From positions 1-24,346 of the forward strand of contig DUUM01000399.1 of NCBI GenBank assembly GCA_012841565.1: a stretch of DNA of 24,346 nt, given 5' to 3'. A program made the position numbers and the translations under genes. Source of the stretch: Candidatus Epulonipiscium sp. (GTDB lineage: Bacteria; Bacillota_A; Clostridia; Lachnospirales; Cellulosilyticaceae). Shown here one piece after another: positions 9,349 through 17,989 of this stretch (its first letter is position 1; each line of letters opens with the position of its first letter). The notes under the pieces were generated by a model. It was not told the origin of the DNA, searched no databases, and worked only from the letters and a program-made list of their open reading frames with translations.

Positions 9349-9413
9349 AGGTATAGTACCAAGACACAACATGAATCACACATAATGAATCATAGATCAT
9401 AAGGGGGTACCAC

Positions 9414-11189
9414 TTGAAAAATTTGAAAAGTAAACAGATTAAGGCCATTGTAGGCACGGTGATAGGCGCTCTAGTATTAGTAGCATCTATCTATTTTTAT
9501 AAAGAAAATAATATTCCTAAATTAGCATATACAGATTTTAAGAGTTATATGACTAATCATCAAGTCGAAAAAGTAGAAATAAGTAATGGGGCGAAAATGC
9601 GTGTTAAGTTAAAGGACCAGAAACAAATGGTTATAACGGATAATCCTCGTAGGCCAGAGCTTAAGGAAGAATTACTCATCCAAGGCATTGAGGTGGTTGA
9701 AGCTGGCAGTGGTGGTTCTTTTGCTATGTTAGAGCCCATTGTTAGTATGCTAATCATTGGCGGGGTCTTCTTTATGGTGTATAAAAAGTCAGGAAAAATG
9801 AGTAGTGGCTCTGAAATGGGTTTTAAGGCAAAGGCGATCAATGAAGAAGTCATCCAAAAGTTTGGATTTAACAACGTTGCCGGTAATACAGAAGCTAAAG
9901 AGCAAGTCAGTGATATTATTGATTTTATTGAATCACCCGAAAAATATGCTAAGTATGGCGCTAGAATGCCACGTGGAATGATATTTTACGGGGCACCTGG
10001 CACGGGTAAAACCCTGATGGCAAAGGCTATTGCTGGTGAGGCTGGCGTTCCCTTTTTCTCAGTATCAGGATCCGACTTTGTTCAGTTGTACGTAGGCGTA
10101 GGCGCAAGCCGTGTTAGGGATTTATTTAAGGCAGCAAGGGAACATGGCAAAGCGGTTATCTTTATTGATGAGATTGATGCAATCGGTAAAAGTAGATCTG
10201 GTTCAGCATCAGGCAGTTCTGATGAAAAGGATCAAACCCTTAATGCACTGCTTACAGAGATGTCAGGATTTAATGAAAACGAGGGTATTATTGTGATTGC
10301 TGCAACCAATCGGTTAGATGTACTAGACCCAGCCTTACTGCGTCCTGGAAGATTTGATAGGCATATAGAAATAGGTCTTCCTGATTTAAATGCAAGAGAT
10401 AAAATACTTAAGCTTCATATGAAAAACAAACCTATTTGTGATACAGTAGATACCATGAAAATTGCTAAGCAAACAGTTTATTTTAGCGGTGCAATGCTTG
10501 AAAATCTCCTTAACGAGGCGGCAATATTTAGTGCTAAGCGTGGAGCTGTAGCCATTGATGAGGCTGATATTGATAAAGCTTTCTATACGGTTGTGGCAGG
10601 ATCAGAAAAACAAGATCGAAGTGCCATACGTGCTATTGATAGAAAAGTTACGGCCTACCACGAAGCAGGCCATGCCCTTATTACCAAGCTTGTGGCGCCG
10701 TCAAACACGGTTTCTAAAGTTACGATTATTCCAAGTACAAAAGGGGCTGGGGGCTTTAGTATGAATATTGCCCAGGACCGTATGTTTTATACAAAAAAAG
10801 ATATGGAATCTCAAATTAAAATTAGCTTAGCAGGTAGAATTTCAGAAGAGCTAATTTTTGGGGAGGATAATATTACAACAGGGGCCAGTAATGACATTGA
10901 AAAAGCGACAGAAATTGTACGGGATTATTGTATGCGGTACGGTATGGACAAAGAGTTTGGTATGCTTAATTTAAATGTGCTTATGGAACAATCAGATACA
11001 TCAGGGGCTAGCCATATACTTCTTGAGCAATCTTCTAAGCTTATGAAAAGACTATATAATGAAACAAAGTTACTCATGATGGAAAATGAAGGTGTATTAA
11101 TCAATATATCTAATGCACTTTTAGAGAAAGAAACTTTAGATGAAGAAGATATCAATAACTTACTAGGGATAGAAAGTAAATCAGCTTGA
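9414..11189 (+). CDS. ftsH: ATP-dependent zinc metalloprotease FtsH
   Basis: This membrane AAA+ protease degrades misfolded membrane proteins and short-lived regulators. It has 591 residues. An N-terminal membrane helix (~10-28) and an external domain are followed by a second helix (~105-122). The AAA+ module carries Walker A GAPGTGKT at 193-200, Walker B VIFIDEID, and the second region of homology with RPGRFDRHI. The zinc site HEAGH is at 416-420, with the third ligand Asp expected in NDIEKATE. It starts with TTG at 9414, six bases after AAGGGGG. It is slightly shorter than many FtsH proteins (600-650) because there is almost no tail after the protease domain. The tRNA-Ser promoter overlaps its stop codon. 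Confidence 0.96.
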   Translation: MKNLKSKQIKAIVGTVIGALVLVASIYFYKENNIPKLAYTDFKSYMTNHQVEKVEISNGAKMRVKLKDQKQMVITDNPRRPELKEELLIQGIEVVEAGSGGSFAMLEPIVSMLIIGGVFFMVYKKSGKMSSGSEMGFKAKAINEEVIQKFGFNNVAGNTEAKEQVSDIIDFIESPEKYAKYGARMPRGMIFYGAPGTGKTLMAKAIAGEAGVPFFSVSGSDFVQLYVGVGASRVRDLFKAAREHGKAVIFIDEIDAIGKSRSGSASGSSDEKDQTLNALLTEMSGFNENEGIIVIAATNRLDVLDPALLRPGRFDRHIEIGLPDLNARDKILKLHMKNKPICDTVDTMKIAKQTVYFSGAMLENLLNEAAIFSAKRGAVAIDEADIDKAFYTVVAGSEKQDRSAIRAIDRKVTAYHEAGHALITKLVAPSNTVSKVTIIPSTKGAGGFSMNIAQDRMFYTKKDMESQIKISLAGRISEELIFGEDNITTGASNDIEKATEIVRDYCMRYGMDKEFGMLNLNVLMEQSDTSGASHILLEQSSKLMKRLYNETKLLMMENEGVLINISNALLEKETLDEEDINNLLGIESKSA

Positions 11190-11215
11190 CAATAATATGG
11201 CCAGGGGTATATTAT
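11186..11215 (+). promoter_or_regulatory. Promoter of tRNA-Ser overlapping the ftsH stop
   Basis: A perfect TTGACA (11186-11191) contains most of the ftsH TGA stop codon. It is followed by TATATT (11208-11213, spacing 16) or TATTAT (11210-11215, spacing 18). The start would be near 11221, leaving a ~29-base 5' leader before the mature tRNA. An inverted repeat, ATAATATGGCC with GGCCATATTAT (11192-11202 and 11235-11245), spans the -10 box and leader. Confidence 0.7.
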
Positions 11216-11249
11216 GAAAAGGCGCCTTGTAAAAGGCCATATTATGACT

Positions 11250-11339
<90 letters not shown>

Positions 11340-11365
11340 AAAATTGTATAGGTTAGTTTACATAA

Positions 11366-11399
11366 GAGAAGTTGTTGCCTTTGCAATGGCTTCTTTTTT
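11366..11399 (+). terminator. Intrinsic terminator of tRNA-Ser
   Basis: GAAGTTGTTGC pairs with GCAATGGCTTC (11 pairs, three of them G-T) around a CTTT loop and is followed by six T. It lies 27 bases after the tRNA CCA. Confidence 0.8.
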
Positions 11400-11403
11400 G
11401 TTT

Positions 11404-11432
11404 TTGTATAAAATCAATATTTGTTATATAAT
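11404..11432 (+). promoter_or_regulatory. Promoter of the BMP-domain gene
   Basis: TTGTAT (11404-11409) and TATAAT (11427-11432) are 17 bases apart. The -35 box matches the consensus only in its first three bases, but the -10 box is perfect. The gene begins about 94 bases downstream. Confidence 0.5.
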
Positions 11433-11525
11433 AGAAGCAGATCAATAGAAATAGAAAGAGATAAACAGTAAACCAATTTTGAAATTTTAAATTTAAATAT
11501 AGATTTATTAGAAAGAGGTGTATTA

Positions 11526-13472
11526 ATGAGTGCATACGAGTATGAAGCTGAATATGAACGCGTCCTTAGGCTAGGTAAACAATCATTACATGCAGAAATG
11601 TCTAAAGGGCAAACGGGGTATCTGACATCATTAGATGGTGTTATACAAACAGGTAACGTATTATCTGAAATGTCTTTAGGATTAATAGAGATTCCACTTA
11701 AAAAGGTTGTAGGGACCTATACCCACTCCCGTAGTATTGCTTTTGCCCAGAATTTTATGCCTATTATGCCATTAAAATCGGAGTTTGCTTCCAAGTGGAT
11801 GAGTTTATATAAAATCCATATTGATGAAGGTATTAGAGATCCTATTAAGGTTTATGAGTACTATAATCTTTTTTATGTCATGGAAGGTAATAAAAGGGTG
11901 AGCGTTCTAAAGTCAGTAGGGGCATTATCAATTCATGCAAATGTTATTCGGTTAATACCCAAAAAAGATCCGACCAGTAAAATTAACAATATATATTACG
12001 AATTTACAGATTTTTATAAGAAAACAGGTATTAATAGCATATGGTTTTCTGAAGAAGGTAGCTTTACAGAGTTGGTGTCCTACTTAGAGGAATATAACCC
12101 GGTACTCCAGGTTACTGAGGAAAAATACAAGAAGTTTTTGGGAGATGTCTATCGCCCATTTAGAGAAATTTATTACGCATTAGATGGGGATGAAAAAGAT
12201 ATAACAACGGGAGATGCGTTTTTACACTATATTAAGGTCTATGGAATGCCTCAACTGATTGATTCATCGGATAGCAATACAATTGAGAGTTTTATGACGG
12301 AATTAGATGTTCTGGACAGTAAAACAAGCCAACAAGTTAAAACAGATCCTATTTTAACACCAAGAAAAAGTGTTTTAACATCACTGGGAGGTTTAATGAT
12401 CCCTAAAAAGCGCTTGAAAATAGCATTTGTATATCCTAATACACCTATGGAGTCAGGCTGGGTAAATGCTCATGAACTTGGAAGGCTTCATATAGATAAC
12501 GTTTTTGGAGAGCAGATTTTAACGAATAAAATAGAAAATGTTCCTGAAGATGAGCGGGCTTATGAGACTCTTAAAGAATTAGCAGAAGACAAATATGATA
12601 TTATATTTACAACAAGCCCAACGTATACGGCGCCGGCACTTAAGACAGCATTGGAATTTCCAAATGTGAAGTTTTTTAACTGCGCAGGAACGCATTCTTA
12701 TAATAATTTAACCTTGTATTTTGGGCGTATACATGAGCCGTGGTATTTATTAGGCTTAGTAGCGGGAGCAGCCACGGAAACGGACATTATTGGCTTTCTT
12801 GCACCTTTACCAATATCAGAAGTCGTATCGGCTGTAAATGCCTTTGCTTTAGGTGCTCAAGCAGTTAATCCAAGGGTCGTTGTAAAGCCAGCATGGACCT
12901 ATAAGTGGCAAAATCAAGGTGGTAAAGAAGAGGCCGTAAAATATCTAAAAGATGCAGGGGTAGATGTTATTGGTAATGAATCCTTGCCAATACCGGGTAG
13001 TAATTCAAGAGAATACGGTGTCTACAAAGACGATACACACTATGCCATGGCAATATGGGATTGGGGCGTATTTTACGAGAAAGTAATCCAAAATATTCTA
13101 AGTGGGACATGGAAGATTATAGCAGACAGTATGTCACCGACTCAAAAGCCAATTAACTTCTGGCTAGGAATGGACACTGGAATAGTGGATATTATGTACT
13201 CCAACAGAAATGTCAGTACCCCAGCAAAACAATTAATAGACTGCATAAAAAAATCAATCATACGCAATGAATTCAACGTATTTGAAGGACCGATACATGA
13301 TCAAAAAGGCGTTCTAAAAGTAGAACCTGGCGAAAAAGCAACCTACGACCAAATCATCACCATGGACTGGTTCGTCCAAGGTATCGTAGGGGAAATGCCC
13401 CAAATAAAAGATTTAAGTCCAACGGACCCACTTTCTTACATGCGGGATATCGTTAAGAACACCAAGAACTAA
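11526..13472 (+). CDS. Cytoplasmic ParB-like/BMP-domain fusion protein
   Basis: This 648-residue protein has two parts. In the N-terminal ~290 residues, a segment near 100-145 resembles the ParB/sulfiredoxin fold: DPIKVYEYYNLFYVMEGNKRVSVLKSVGA, with MEGNKR at 119-124 in the place of ParB's GERR box. From about residue 295 (KKRLKIAFVYPN) to ~640 it resembles the BMP/PnrA-type substrate-binding family, whose lipoprotein members bind nucleosides for ABC transporters. There is no signal peptide or lipobox, and the binding domain is not at the N-terminus. The protein is therefore expected in the cytoplasm, and no ABC transporter genes are nearby. A cytoplasmic BMP-like regulator is known in Bacillus (Med), so a ligand sensor is possible. 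The actual ligand and output are unknown. It forms a single-gene unit, with ribosome site GAGGTG five bases from the ATG. Confidence 0.75.
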   Translation: MSAYEYEAEYERVLRLGKQSLHAEMSKGQTGYLTSLDGVIQTGNVLSEMSLGLIEIPLKKVVGTYTHSRSIAFAQNFMPIMPLKSEFASKWMSLYKIHIDEGIRDPIKVYEYYNLFYVMEGNKRVSVLKSVGALSIHANVIRLIPKKDPTSKINNIYYEFTDFYKKTGINSIWFSEEGSFTELVSYLEEYNPVLQVTEEKYKKFLGDVYRPFREIYYALDGDEKDITTGDAFLHYIKVYGMPQLIDSSDSNTIESFMTELDVLDSKTSQQVKTDPILTPRKSVLTSLGGLMIPKKRLKIAFVYPNTPMESGWVNAHELGRLHIDNVFGEQILTNKIENVPEDERAYETLKELAEDKYDIIFTTSPTYTAPALKTALEFPNVKFFNCAGTHSYNNLTLYFGRIHEPWYLLGLVAGAATETDIIGFLAPLPISEVVSAVNAFALGAQAVNPRVVVKPAWTYKWQNQGGKEEAVKYLKDAGVDVIGNESLPIPGSNSREYGVYKDDTHYAMAIWDWGVFYEKVIQNILSGTWKIIADSMSPTQKPINFWLGMDTGIVDIMYSNRNVSTPAKQLIDCIKKSIIRNEFNVFEGPIHDQKGVLKVEPGEKATYDQIITMDWFVQGIVGEMPQIKDLSPTDPLSYMRDIVKNTKN

Positions 13473-13513
13473 AAGGACCTATATTTTTTGAATCTTCAAA
13501 AGCAGCACGATTG

Positions 13514-13606
13514 ACCGCCGGCTAGGAAGTAATATACCCGGACGCGTTCCCTTTGGCTTACCAGCCAAGAGGAACAAGTCCGGGTATATTACTTCCTAGA
13601 ATCGGT
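13514..13606 (-). repeat. Solo 93-nt long hairpin repeat (copy 0)
   Basis: Perfect 22-bp arms lie at 13522-13543 and 13578-13599. Inside them is a second stem GTTCC/GGAAC, a CT/GA internal loop, and a TTGGCT/AGCCAA tip stem with loop TACC. Outside is a short ACCG/CGGT stem across a small internal loop. Read on the minus strand, the tip matches the two hairpins at 22.9 and 24.0 kb, and the overall length is 93 bases, as at 22.9 kb. It fills the gap between two convergent genes and could also end transcription from either side, although no strong T tract follows. Confidence 0.8.
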
Positions 13607-13623
13607 GCCATCGGCCTAGGCTC

Positions 13624-14220
13624 TTAAAATTCAAAAATATGATACCCAAATCCATTAATAATAGTGGTGTCGCCATATTTTATAATCCGTTCCATATTAG
13701 GTCCATAGCTAAGATGCTGATGGCCGTGAAGGTGATACTTTGGTTTAGCAGTATCTAGTAGCCAATTAAAAGCAGGAAACCCTTGATGAGCAAAACTATC
13801 GCCATCTCCCAGCCCTTTAGCCGGGGCATGGGTAACTAGGATGTCAATTTTTTTAGGCTTCATTGTAATACTGGGTTTAGTTAGTTTTTTAACCCTTTTC
13901 ATCATTTTATCAGGTGAAAATTGTTGGCTCCCACCGGAGTACTCGATAGAGCCACCGAGACCGGCAATTCGTATTCCTTTATAGTTTATAATTTGATCCT
14001 CAAGAGAAATACACCCCTCAGGTGGATGCGTTGCATAGCGCTCATCATGATTGCCATGAACATAATACAAAGGTGCATTAATCATGGTTACTAAATAAGA
14101 CAAGTATGAGGCCTTTAAATCCCCGCAAGAAATGATCATATCTATATCACAAAACTTGCTTTTATCAAAAAAATCCCAAATATAGTTGTTTTCTTCATCA
14201 GATACGACAAGAATTTTCAT
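13624..14220 (-). CDS. Calcineurin-like metallophosphoesterase
   Basis: This 198-residue cytoplasmic protein carries metallophosphoesterase blocks: SDEE (Asp8), GD (33-34), GNHDE (56-60), THAP (His131) and HLHGHQH (163-169). These ligate two metal ions and hydrolyse phosphate esters, but the substrate cannot be told. The first block normally reads D-x-H, and here Glu10 takes the His place. The start codon is at 14218-14220, with GGAAAGGGG a few bases upstream on this strand. It is a single gene, divergent from the L,D-transpeptidase and convergent with the BMP-domain gene. Confidence 0.88.
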   Translation of the reverse strand: MKILVVSDEENNYIWDFFDKSKFCDIDMIISCGDLKASYLSYLVTMINAPLYYVHGNHDERYATHPPEGCISLEDQIINYKGIRIAGLGGSIEYSGGSQQFSPDKMMKRVKKLTKPSITMKPKKIDILVTHAPAKGLGDGDSFAHQGFPAFNWLLDTAKPKYHLHGHQHLSYGPNMERIIKYGDTTIINGFGYHIFEF

Positions 14221-14250
14221 TCGTAAAACCCCTTTCCAACTTATTCATTC

Positions 14251-14279
14251 ATCTTAACAAAAAATATAACAAATGACAA
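14251..14279 (-). promoter_or_regulatory. Promoter of the metallophosphoesterase gene
   Basis: On the minus strand TTGTCA and TAAGAT are 17 bases apart. They lie about 30-60 bases before the start codon, in the divergent gap shared with the L,D-transpeptidase promoter. Confidence 0.55.
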
Positions 14280-14295
14280 TGTATTTAAGGTATGC

Positions 14296-14324
14296 CTGAC
14301 CATCTAATCTCATATAGATATTAT
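14296..14324 (+). promoter_or_regulatory. Promoter of the L,D-transpeptidase gene
   Basis: CTGACC (14296-14301) and TATTAT (14319-14324) are 17 bases apart and match consensus at four and five positions. The start codon is 26 bases beyond the -10 box. Confidence 0.55.
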
Positions 14325-14349
14325 ATAGAATAGGAGATGAGGTGGGAAA

Positions 14350-15669
14350 ATGGTTACATTTAATAATAAAATATTTAAACTTTCTTTAATAGGAATAATT
14401 TTACTTTTAGTCGTATGGTTTATTAGAGAATTCAATCTTCCTGTGGTCAGTGTTAATGAAAATGAGGCAAATGTAAAAATAAATTTTGTCCTTCCTATGA
14501 ATCAAGAAAGGTTTAATGAAAAAATATCTATTTTACCAGATATCCCAAACACAGATTTTGAGTGCACCACAAAGTGGGAATCGACTCGTAAGGTGCATAT
14601 TAAAATAAAAGAGAAAAGTGATAGGCAAGGCCAAAAAGTGCATTTAGTGATTAAAAATGCTCAAACAGGTATTCCTTATATTAAAAAAAGTGCCAGCATA
14701 CCTATTCAGTTTAAAAAATCTCCAGAGATCATTGGGGTAAGCCAGTTTAACAATATGCCAACAGATGAGCCTATTGTGGTGACATTTAATACGCCTATGA
14801 GAAGGGCCAACATTAATAAGTACATAGAATCAGATACAGAGTTTGAAATTATGCCAGTAGAAGGGGGAAGTAATTGTCAGTGGCGACTAACCCCTAAAAA
14901 GCCACTCGAAAACGACAAAAAATATATACTGTCTTTTAGAAAAGGAATGCCAGCCATGTCCGGGATGGTTTTAGAAAAGGATGAGATTATAACACTAACA
15001 ACAGCAAGTAAGCCTAAGATTGTAAGTGTTTCACCTGAAAATAATACAAGATGGATAGGATTATATCCAACGGTTATAATAGAGAGCCAAGAACCTATAC
15101 AAAAGGCTACGATTGAAATTGCAGATGAAATCATTGAAGGAAAGATTGTGGATGAAAGATGGGCAGAATTTACGCTGCCTAAAGTCCTTGATTTTGAAAC
15201 CACCTATCAGGTATCTTCACAGATTATATCAGCTCATGGCGAAAAAGGAGAACCATATGATTTTAAGTTCACGACTATTCCATTGGAAGAAGACCGGTTA
15301 TGGATTGAGGTTATCCTTAAAGAAGAGCATAAGGCCATCATTTATAAAGGCAGAAAACCCATTAGAGTTATTCCTTGCTCAGGAGGGGCACCGGAGAGTC
15401 CGACAATCCTTGGAACCTATTATTTAGAAGATAGAGGAACTAAGTTTTTTGCAAGGAAAATTAGTGAAGGTGCAAATAACTGGATACGGATTCATGGGAA
15501 TTATTTATTTCACGGCCTGCCAAGGGATAAAGATTGGGTTATTAGCAAAGAAGCAGAAGCTAAAATGGGTACACCTGCTAGCCATGGGTGCATTCGCCTA
15601 AGAGAAATAGATGCCCAGTGGTTCTATGATAACATTCCTCAAAATACAATGGTTATTATCCATCAATAA
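14350..15669 (+). CDS. Membrane-anchored L,D-transpeptidase (YkuD) with Ig-like domains
   Basis: This 439-residue cell-wall enzyme would form or edit 3-3 peptide cross-links in peptidoglycan outside the membrane. A basic start and one membrane helix (~10-26) anchor it. Residues ~30-315 hold probably three beta-rich modules of the bacterial Ig-like (Big_5/SbsA-like) type, seen from repeated phrases such as DEPIVVTFNTPM and SPENNTRWIGLYPTVII. Residues ~320-439 are the YkuD catalytic domain, with LGTYYL, IHGNYLFHG and SHGCIRL, where Cys414 is the nucleophile and His412 part of its motif. The architecture is complete. GAGG lies seven bases before the ATG. It is a single gene between two promoters. 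Confidence 0.92.
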   Translation: MVTFNNKIFKLSLIGIILLLVVWFIREFNLPVVSVNENEANVKINFVLPMNQERFNEKISILPDIPNTDFECTTKWESTRKVHIKIKEKSDRQGQKVHLVIKNAQTGIPYIKKSASIPIQFKKSPEIIGVSQFNNMPTDEPIVVTFNTPMRRANINKYIESDTEFEIMPVEGGSNCQWRLTPKKPLENDKKYILSFRKGMPAMSGMVLEKDEIITLTTASKPKIVSVSPENNTRWIGLYPTVIIESQEPIQKATIEIADEIIEGKIVDERWAEFTLPKVLDFETTYQVSSQIISAHGEKGEPYDFKFTTIPLEEDRLWIEVILKEEHKAIIYKGRKPIRVIPCSGGAPESPTILGTYYLEDRGTKFFARKISEGANNWIRIHGNYLFHGLPRDKDWVISKEAEAKMGTPASHGCIRLREIDAQWFYDNIPQNTMVIIHQ

Positions 15670-15684
15670 AAAATATGAATTTAA

Positions 15685-15713
15685 TTGAGCCAGGACTTGC
15701 AAAATGGTATAAT
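15685..15713 (+). promoter_or_regulatory. Promoter of glutamate dehydrogenase
   Basis: TTGAGC (15685-15690) and TATAAT (15708-15713) are 17 bases apart, and TGG before TATAAT gives an extended -10 box. This is the best sigma-A-type promoter by eye in the window. It lies just 16 bases after the previous stop. Confidence 0.75.
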
Positions 15714-15761
15714 TGTGGTACAATAAAATGAATATAATATAATCACAAAGGAGCAACTATA

Positions 15762-17039
15762 ATGAGCAATAGTGCATACAAAAACGCCCAAACTCAATTT
15801 GACGGGGTAGCTGAAACAATTGGCCTTAATGAAGGCATGAGACAATTATTACGTGAACCAATGAAGGAATTTCACTTTAGTATACCTGTAAAGATGGATG
15901 ACGGAACGAGCAAAGTATTTAGAGCTTTCCGTGTGCAACATAACGTTGCAAGGGGACCTGCTAAAGGTGGTATTCGCTTTCACCCAGAAGAAACTGTTGA
16001 TACGATTCGTGGGTTATCTATGTGGATGACATGGAAATGTGCCGTTGTTGACATTCCTTTAGGTGGTGGTAAGGGCGGAATTGTTTGTGATCCACGTATT
16101 TTAAGTGAAAGAGAACAAGAAAGATTATGTAGGGGTTATGTGAGACAACTATGGCAAAATATGGGGCCTACAACGGATGTTCCTGCACCAGACGTAATGA
16201 GTAGTGCGAAACATATGCTTTGGATGCTTGATGAGTACGAAACAATCGTGGGTACTATGCAGCCAGGTGCTATTACAGGAAAGCCTGTAGGCATGGGGGG
16301 ATCATTAGGTAGAACGGAAGCAACAGGATACGGCGTTGTTTATACGCTCCGTGAAGCTTTAAGTGAACTTAATATTAAGACATCAGATACAACAGCTTGT
16401 ATTCAAGGATTTGGCAATGTATCCCAATATGCAGCTAGATTATATGAGGAATTAGGCGGTAAAGTTGTTGCTATCTCTTGTTGGGATAATGATGATAAAA
16501 AAGCTTATACATTCCGAAAAATGGATGGACTAGAGATTGAAAAACTAGTCGGAATTACTGATATTTACGGAACGATTAATAAAGTAAAAGCGCAAGCTTT
16601 AGGATGTGAAATTCTTCCAGGTGATGTATGGATTGAGCAAGATGTTGATATTCTTATACCAGCAGCCCTCGAAAATCAAATTACAATCGATAATGTGAAT
16701 AAGATCAGTAAACAAGTTAAGGTCATTGCTGAAGCAGCTAATGGACCAATGACGCCTGAGGCAGATTCAGTTATTAGAAAAAGCAATATCTTCCTAATAC
16801 CAGACTTCTTAGCAAATGCAGGTGGCGTAACATGTAGTTACTTTGAGCAAGTTCAATGTAATATGAACTACTTCTGGGAAAAAGATGAAGTTTTAGAGAA
16901 ACTGGATACTAAAATGACATCAGCATTTAAAGCTGTTTATAAAGTATCTCAAGATAAAGACTTATTTATGCGTGATGCAGCTTATGTTATAGCGATTGAC
17001 CGTGTTGTAGAAGCAGTAGAAAAACGGGGCTGGGTGTAA
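15762..17039 (+). CDS. gdhA: Glutamate dehydrogenase
   Basis: This 425-residue hexameric-type enzyme converts glutamate to 2-oxoglutarate and ammonia with NAD(P)+, in the cytoplasm. Substrate-site residues are visible: Lys68 in GPAKGGIRFHP, Lys92, the catalytic Lys104 in PLGGGKGG, and Asp144 in DVPAPDV. A dinucleotide-binding motif GFGNVS lies near residue 213, and the late NAGGVTCSYFE stretch is typical. The length suits the ~420-residue class. AAAGGAG lies eight bases before the ATG. It has its own strong promoter and a terminator, and is directly upstream of two NfnAB-like genes. Whether it uses NAD or NADP is not certain. Confidence 0.95.
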   Translation: MSNSAYKNAQTQFDGVAETIGLNEGMRQLLREPMKEFHFSIPVKMDDGTSKVFRAFRVQHNVARGPAKGGIRFHPEETVDTIRGLSMWMTWKCAVVDIPLGGGKGGIVCDPRILSEREQERLCRGYVRQLWQNMGPTTDVPAPDVMSSAKHMLWMLDEYETIVGTMQPGAITGKPVGMGGSLGRTEATGYGVVYTLREALSELNIKTSDTTACIQGFGNVSQYAARLYEELGGKVVAISCWDNDDKKAYTFRKMDGLEIEKLVGITDIYGTINKVKAQALGCEILPGDVWIEQDVDILIPAALENQITIDNVNKISKQVKVIAEAANGPMTPEADSVIRKSNIFLIPDFLANAGGVTCSYFEQVQCNMNYFWEKDEVLEKLDTKMTSAFKAVYKVSQDKDLFMRDAAYVIAIDRVVEAVEKRGWV

Positions 17040-17066
17040 AACCTCAATTTAAAAGCTGAAAGTGGA

Positions 17067-17110
17067 AAAGTCTCCCTTTGATTAAAATCACAAAGGGGGA
17101 CTTTATTATA
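17067..17110 (+). terminator. Intrinsic terminator of glutamate dehydrogenase
   Basis: AAAGTCTCCCTTTG pairs with CAAAGGGGGACTTT (14 pairs, one G-T) around a 10-base loop. The following tract (ATTATAT) is poor in T, so termination may be partial and allow read-through into the next two genes. Confidence 0.65.
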
Positions 17111-17119
17111 TGGTATAAT
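17111..17119 (+). promoter_or_regulatory. Extended -10 promoter of the nfnAB-like pair
   Basis: TGGTATAAT lies 40 bases before the first gene of the pair and directly after the glutamate dehydrogenase terminator. The -35 position falls in the terminator stem and has no consensus box. Confidence 0.5.
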
Positions 17120-17159
17120 AGGTGCTATACTGAATGAGTTATTAAAGAAGGGAAATATT

Positions 17160-17987
17160 ATGTATAAAATTATCGATAAAAAGAATTTAAATAGTATGGT
17201 AGAGCAAATGGTAGTGCATGCGCCATTTGTATCTAAAAAATGTGAGCCAGGGCAGTTTATTATTTTAAGAGTAGATGACGAAGGAGAGCGTGTTCCTTTT
17301 ACAATTGTAGATTGTGACAGACAAGCTGAAACGGTAACCATTATATACCAAATCATGGGATATTCTACTCAGATGTTATCAAAAAAGAACATAGGGGATC
17401 AGCTGTGTGATTTTGCAGGCCCATTAGGAGAGCCTTCTAAATTACATAAGCATAAGCGTGTCCTTGGAATTGGTGGAGGAGTGGGGGCAGCCCCTTTATA
17501 TCCACAGATAAAAAAACTAACCCAAATGGGCGTAGCATGCGATGTTGTTCTTGGGGGACGCTCGGCAGAATTTGTCCTTTTAGAAGATGAGTTTAAAGCT
17601 TTAGGGTGCACAATATACGTAGCAACAGATGATGGAACCAAAGGAATAAAAGGTTTTGTAACGGATGTTTTAAAAAATCAACTGGCAAAAGGTGAGGCAT
17701 ATGATGAGGTTATTGCAATAGGCCCCCTTGTTATGATGAAGGCAGTTGTGGCTATAACAAAACCTATTAAATTACCAACAACTGTATCCTTAAATCCAAT
17801 TATGGTGGATGGAACAGGGATGTGCGGAGGCTGCCGCGTAACCGTTGGAGGAGAAACCAAATTTGCCTGTGTAGATGGACCGGAATTTGATGGTTTATTA
17901 GTTGATTTTGAAGAAGTTATGAGTCGGCAAAGCATATACAAAAAGAAAGAAGCACATGTCTGTAGAATTGGACTTGGAGGTAAATAG
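17160..17987 (+). CDS. nfnA: NfnA-like FAD/[2Fe-2S] subunit (ferredoxin-NADP+ oxidoreductase alpha)
   Basis: This 275-residue flavoprotein resembles the small subunit of the NADH-dependent ferredoxin:NADP+ oxidoreductase (NfnA, also annotated sulfide dehydrogenase beta). A ferredoxin-reductase-type FAD domain (VPFTIVD near residue 45) is followed by an NAD-binding domain with LGIGGGVGAAPLYP. The C-terminal cluster site has Asp217 with Cys222, Cys225 and Cys237 (DGTGMCGGC and FACVDGPEFDG), fitting the one-Asp, three-Cys [2Fe-2S] site of NfnA. The same fold serves dihydroorotate dehydrogenase PyrK, but the partner gene next door favours Nfn. It ends two bases before that gene. Confidence 0.88.
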   Translation: MYKIIDKKNLNSMVEQMVVHAPFVSKKCEPGQFIILRVDDEGERVPFTIVDCDRQAETVTIIYQIMGYSTQMLSKKNIGDQLCDFAGPLGEPSKLHKHKRVLGIGGGVGAAPLYPQIKKLTQMGVACDVVLGGRSAEFVLLEDEFKALGCTIYVATDDGTKGIKGFVTDVLKNQLAKGEAYDEVIAIGPLVMMKAVVAITKPIKLPTTVSLNPIMVDGTGMCGGCRVTVGGETKFACVDGPEFDGLLVDFEEVMSRQSIYKKKEAHVCRIGLGGK

Positions 17988-17989
17988 AA

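Noticed and set aside
9212..9457. An 81-codon minus-strand frame upstream of ftsH
   Set aside because: It runs through the terminator hairpin and the ftsH promoter, has no ribosome site and resembles no protein family.
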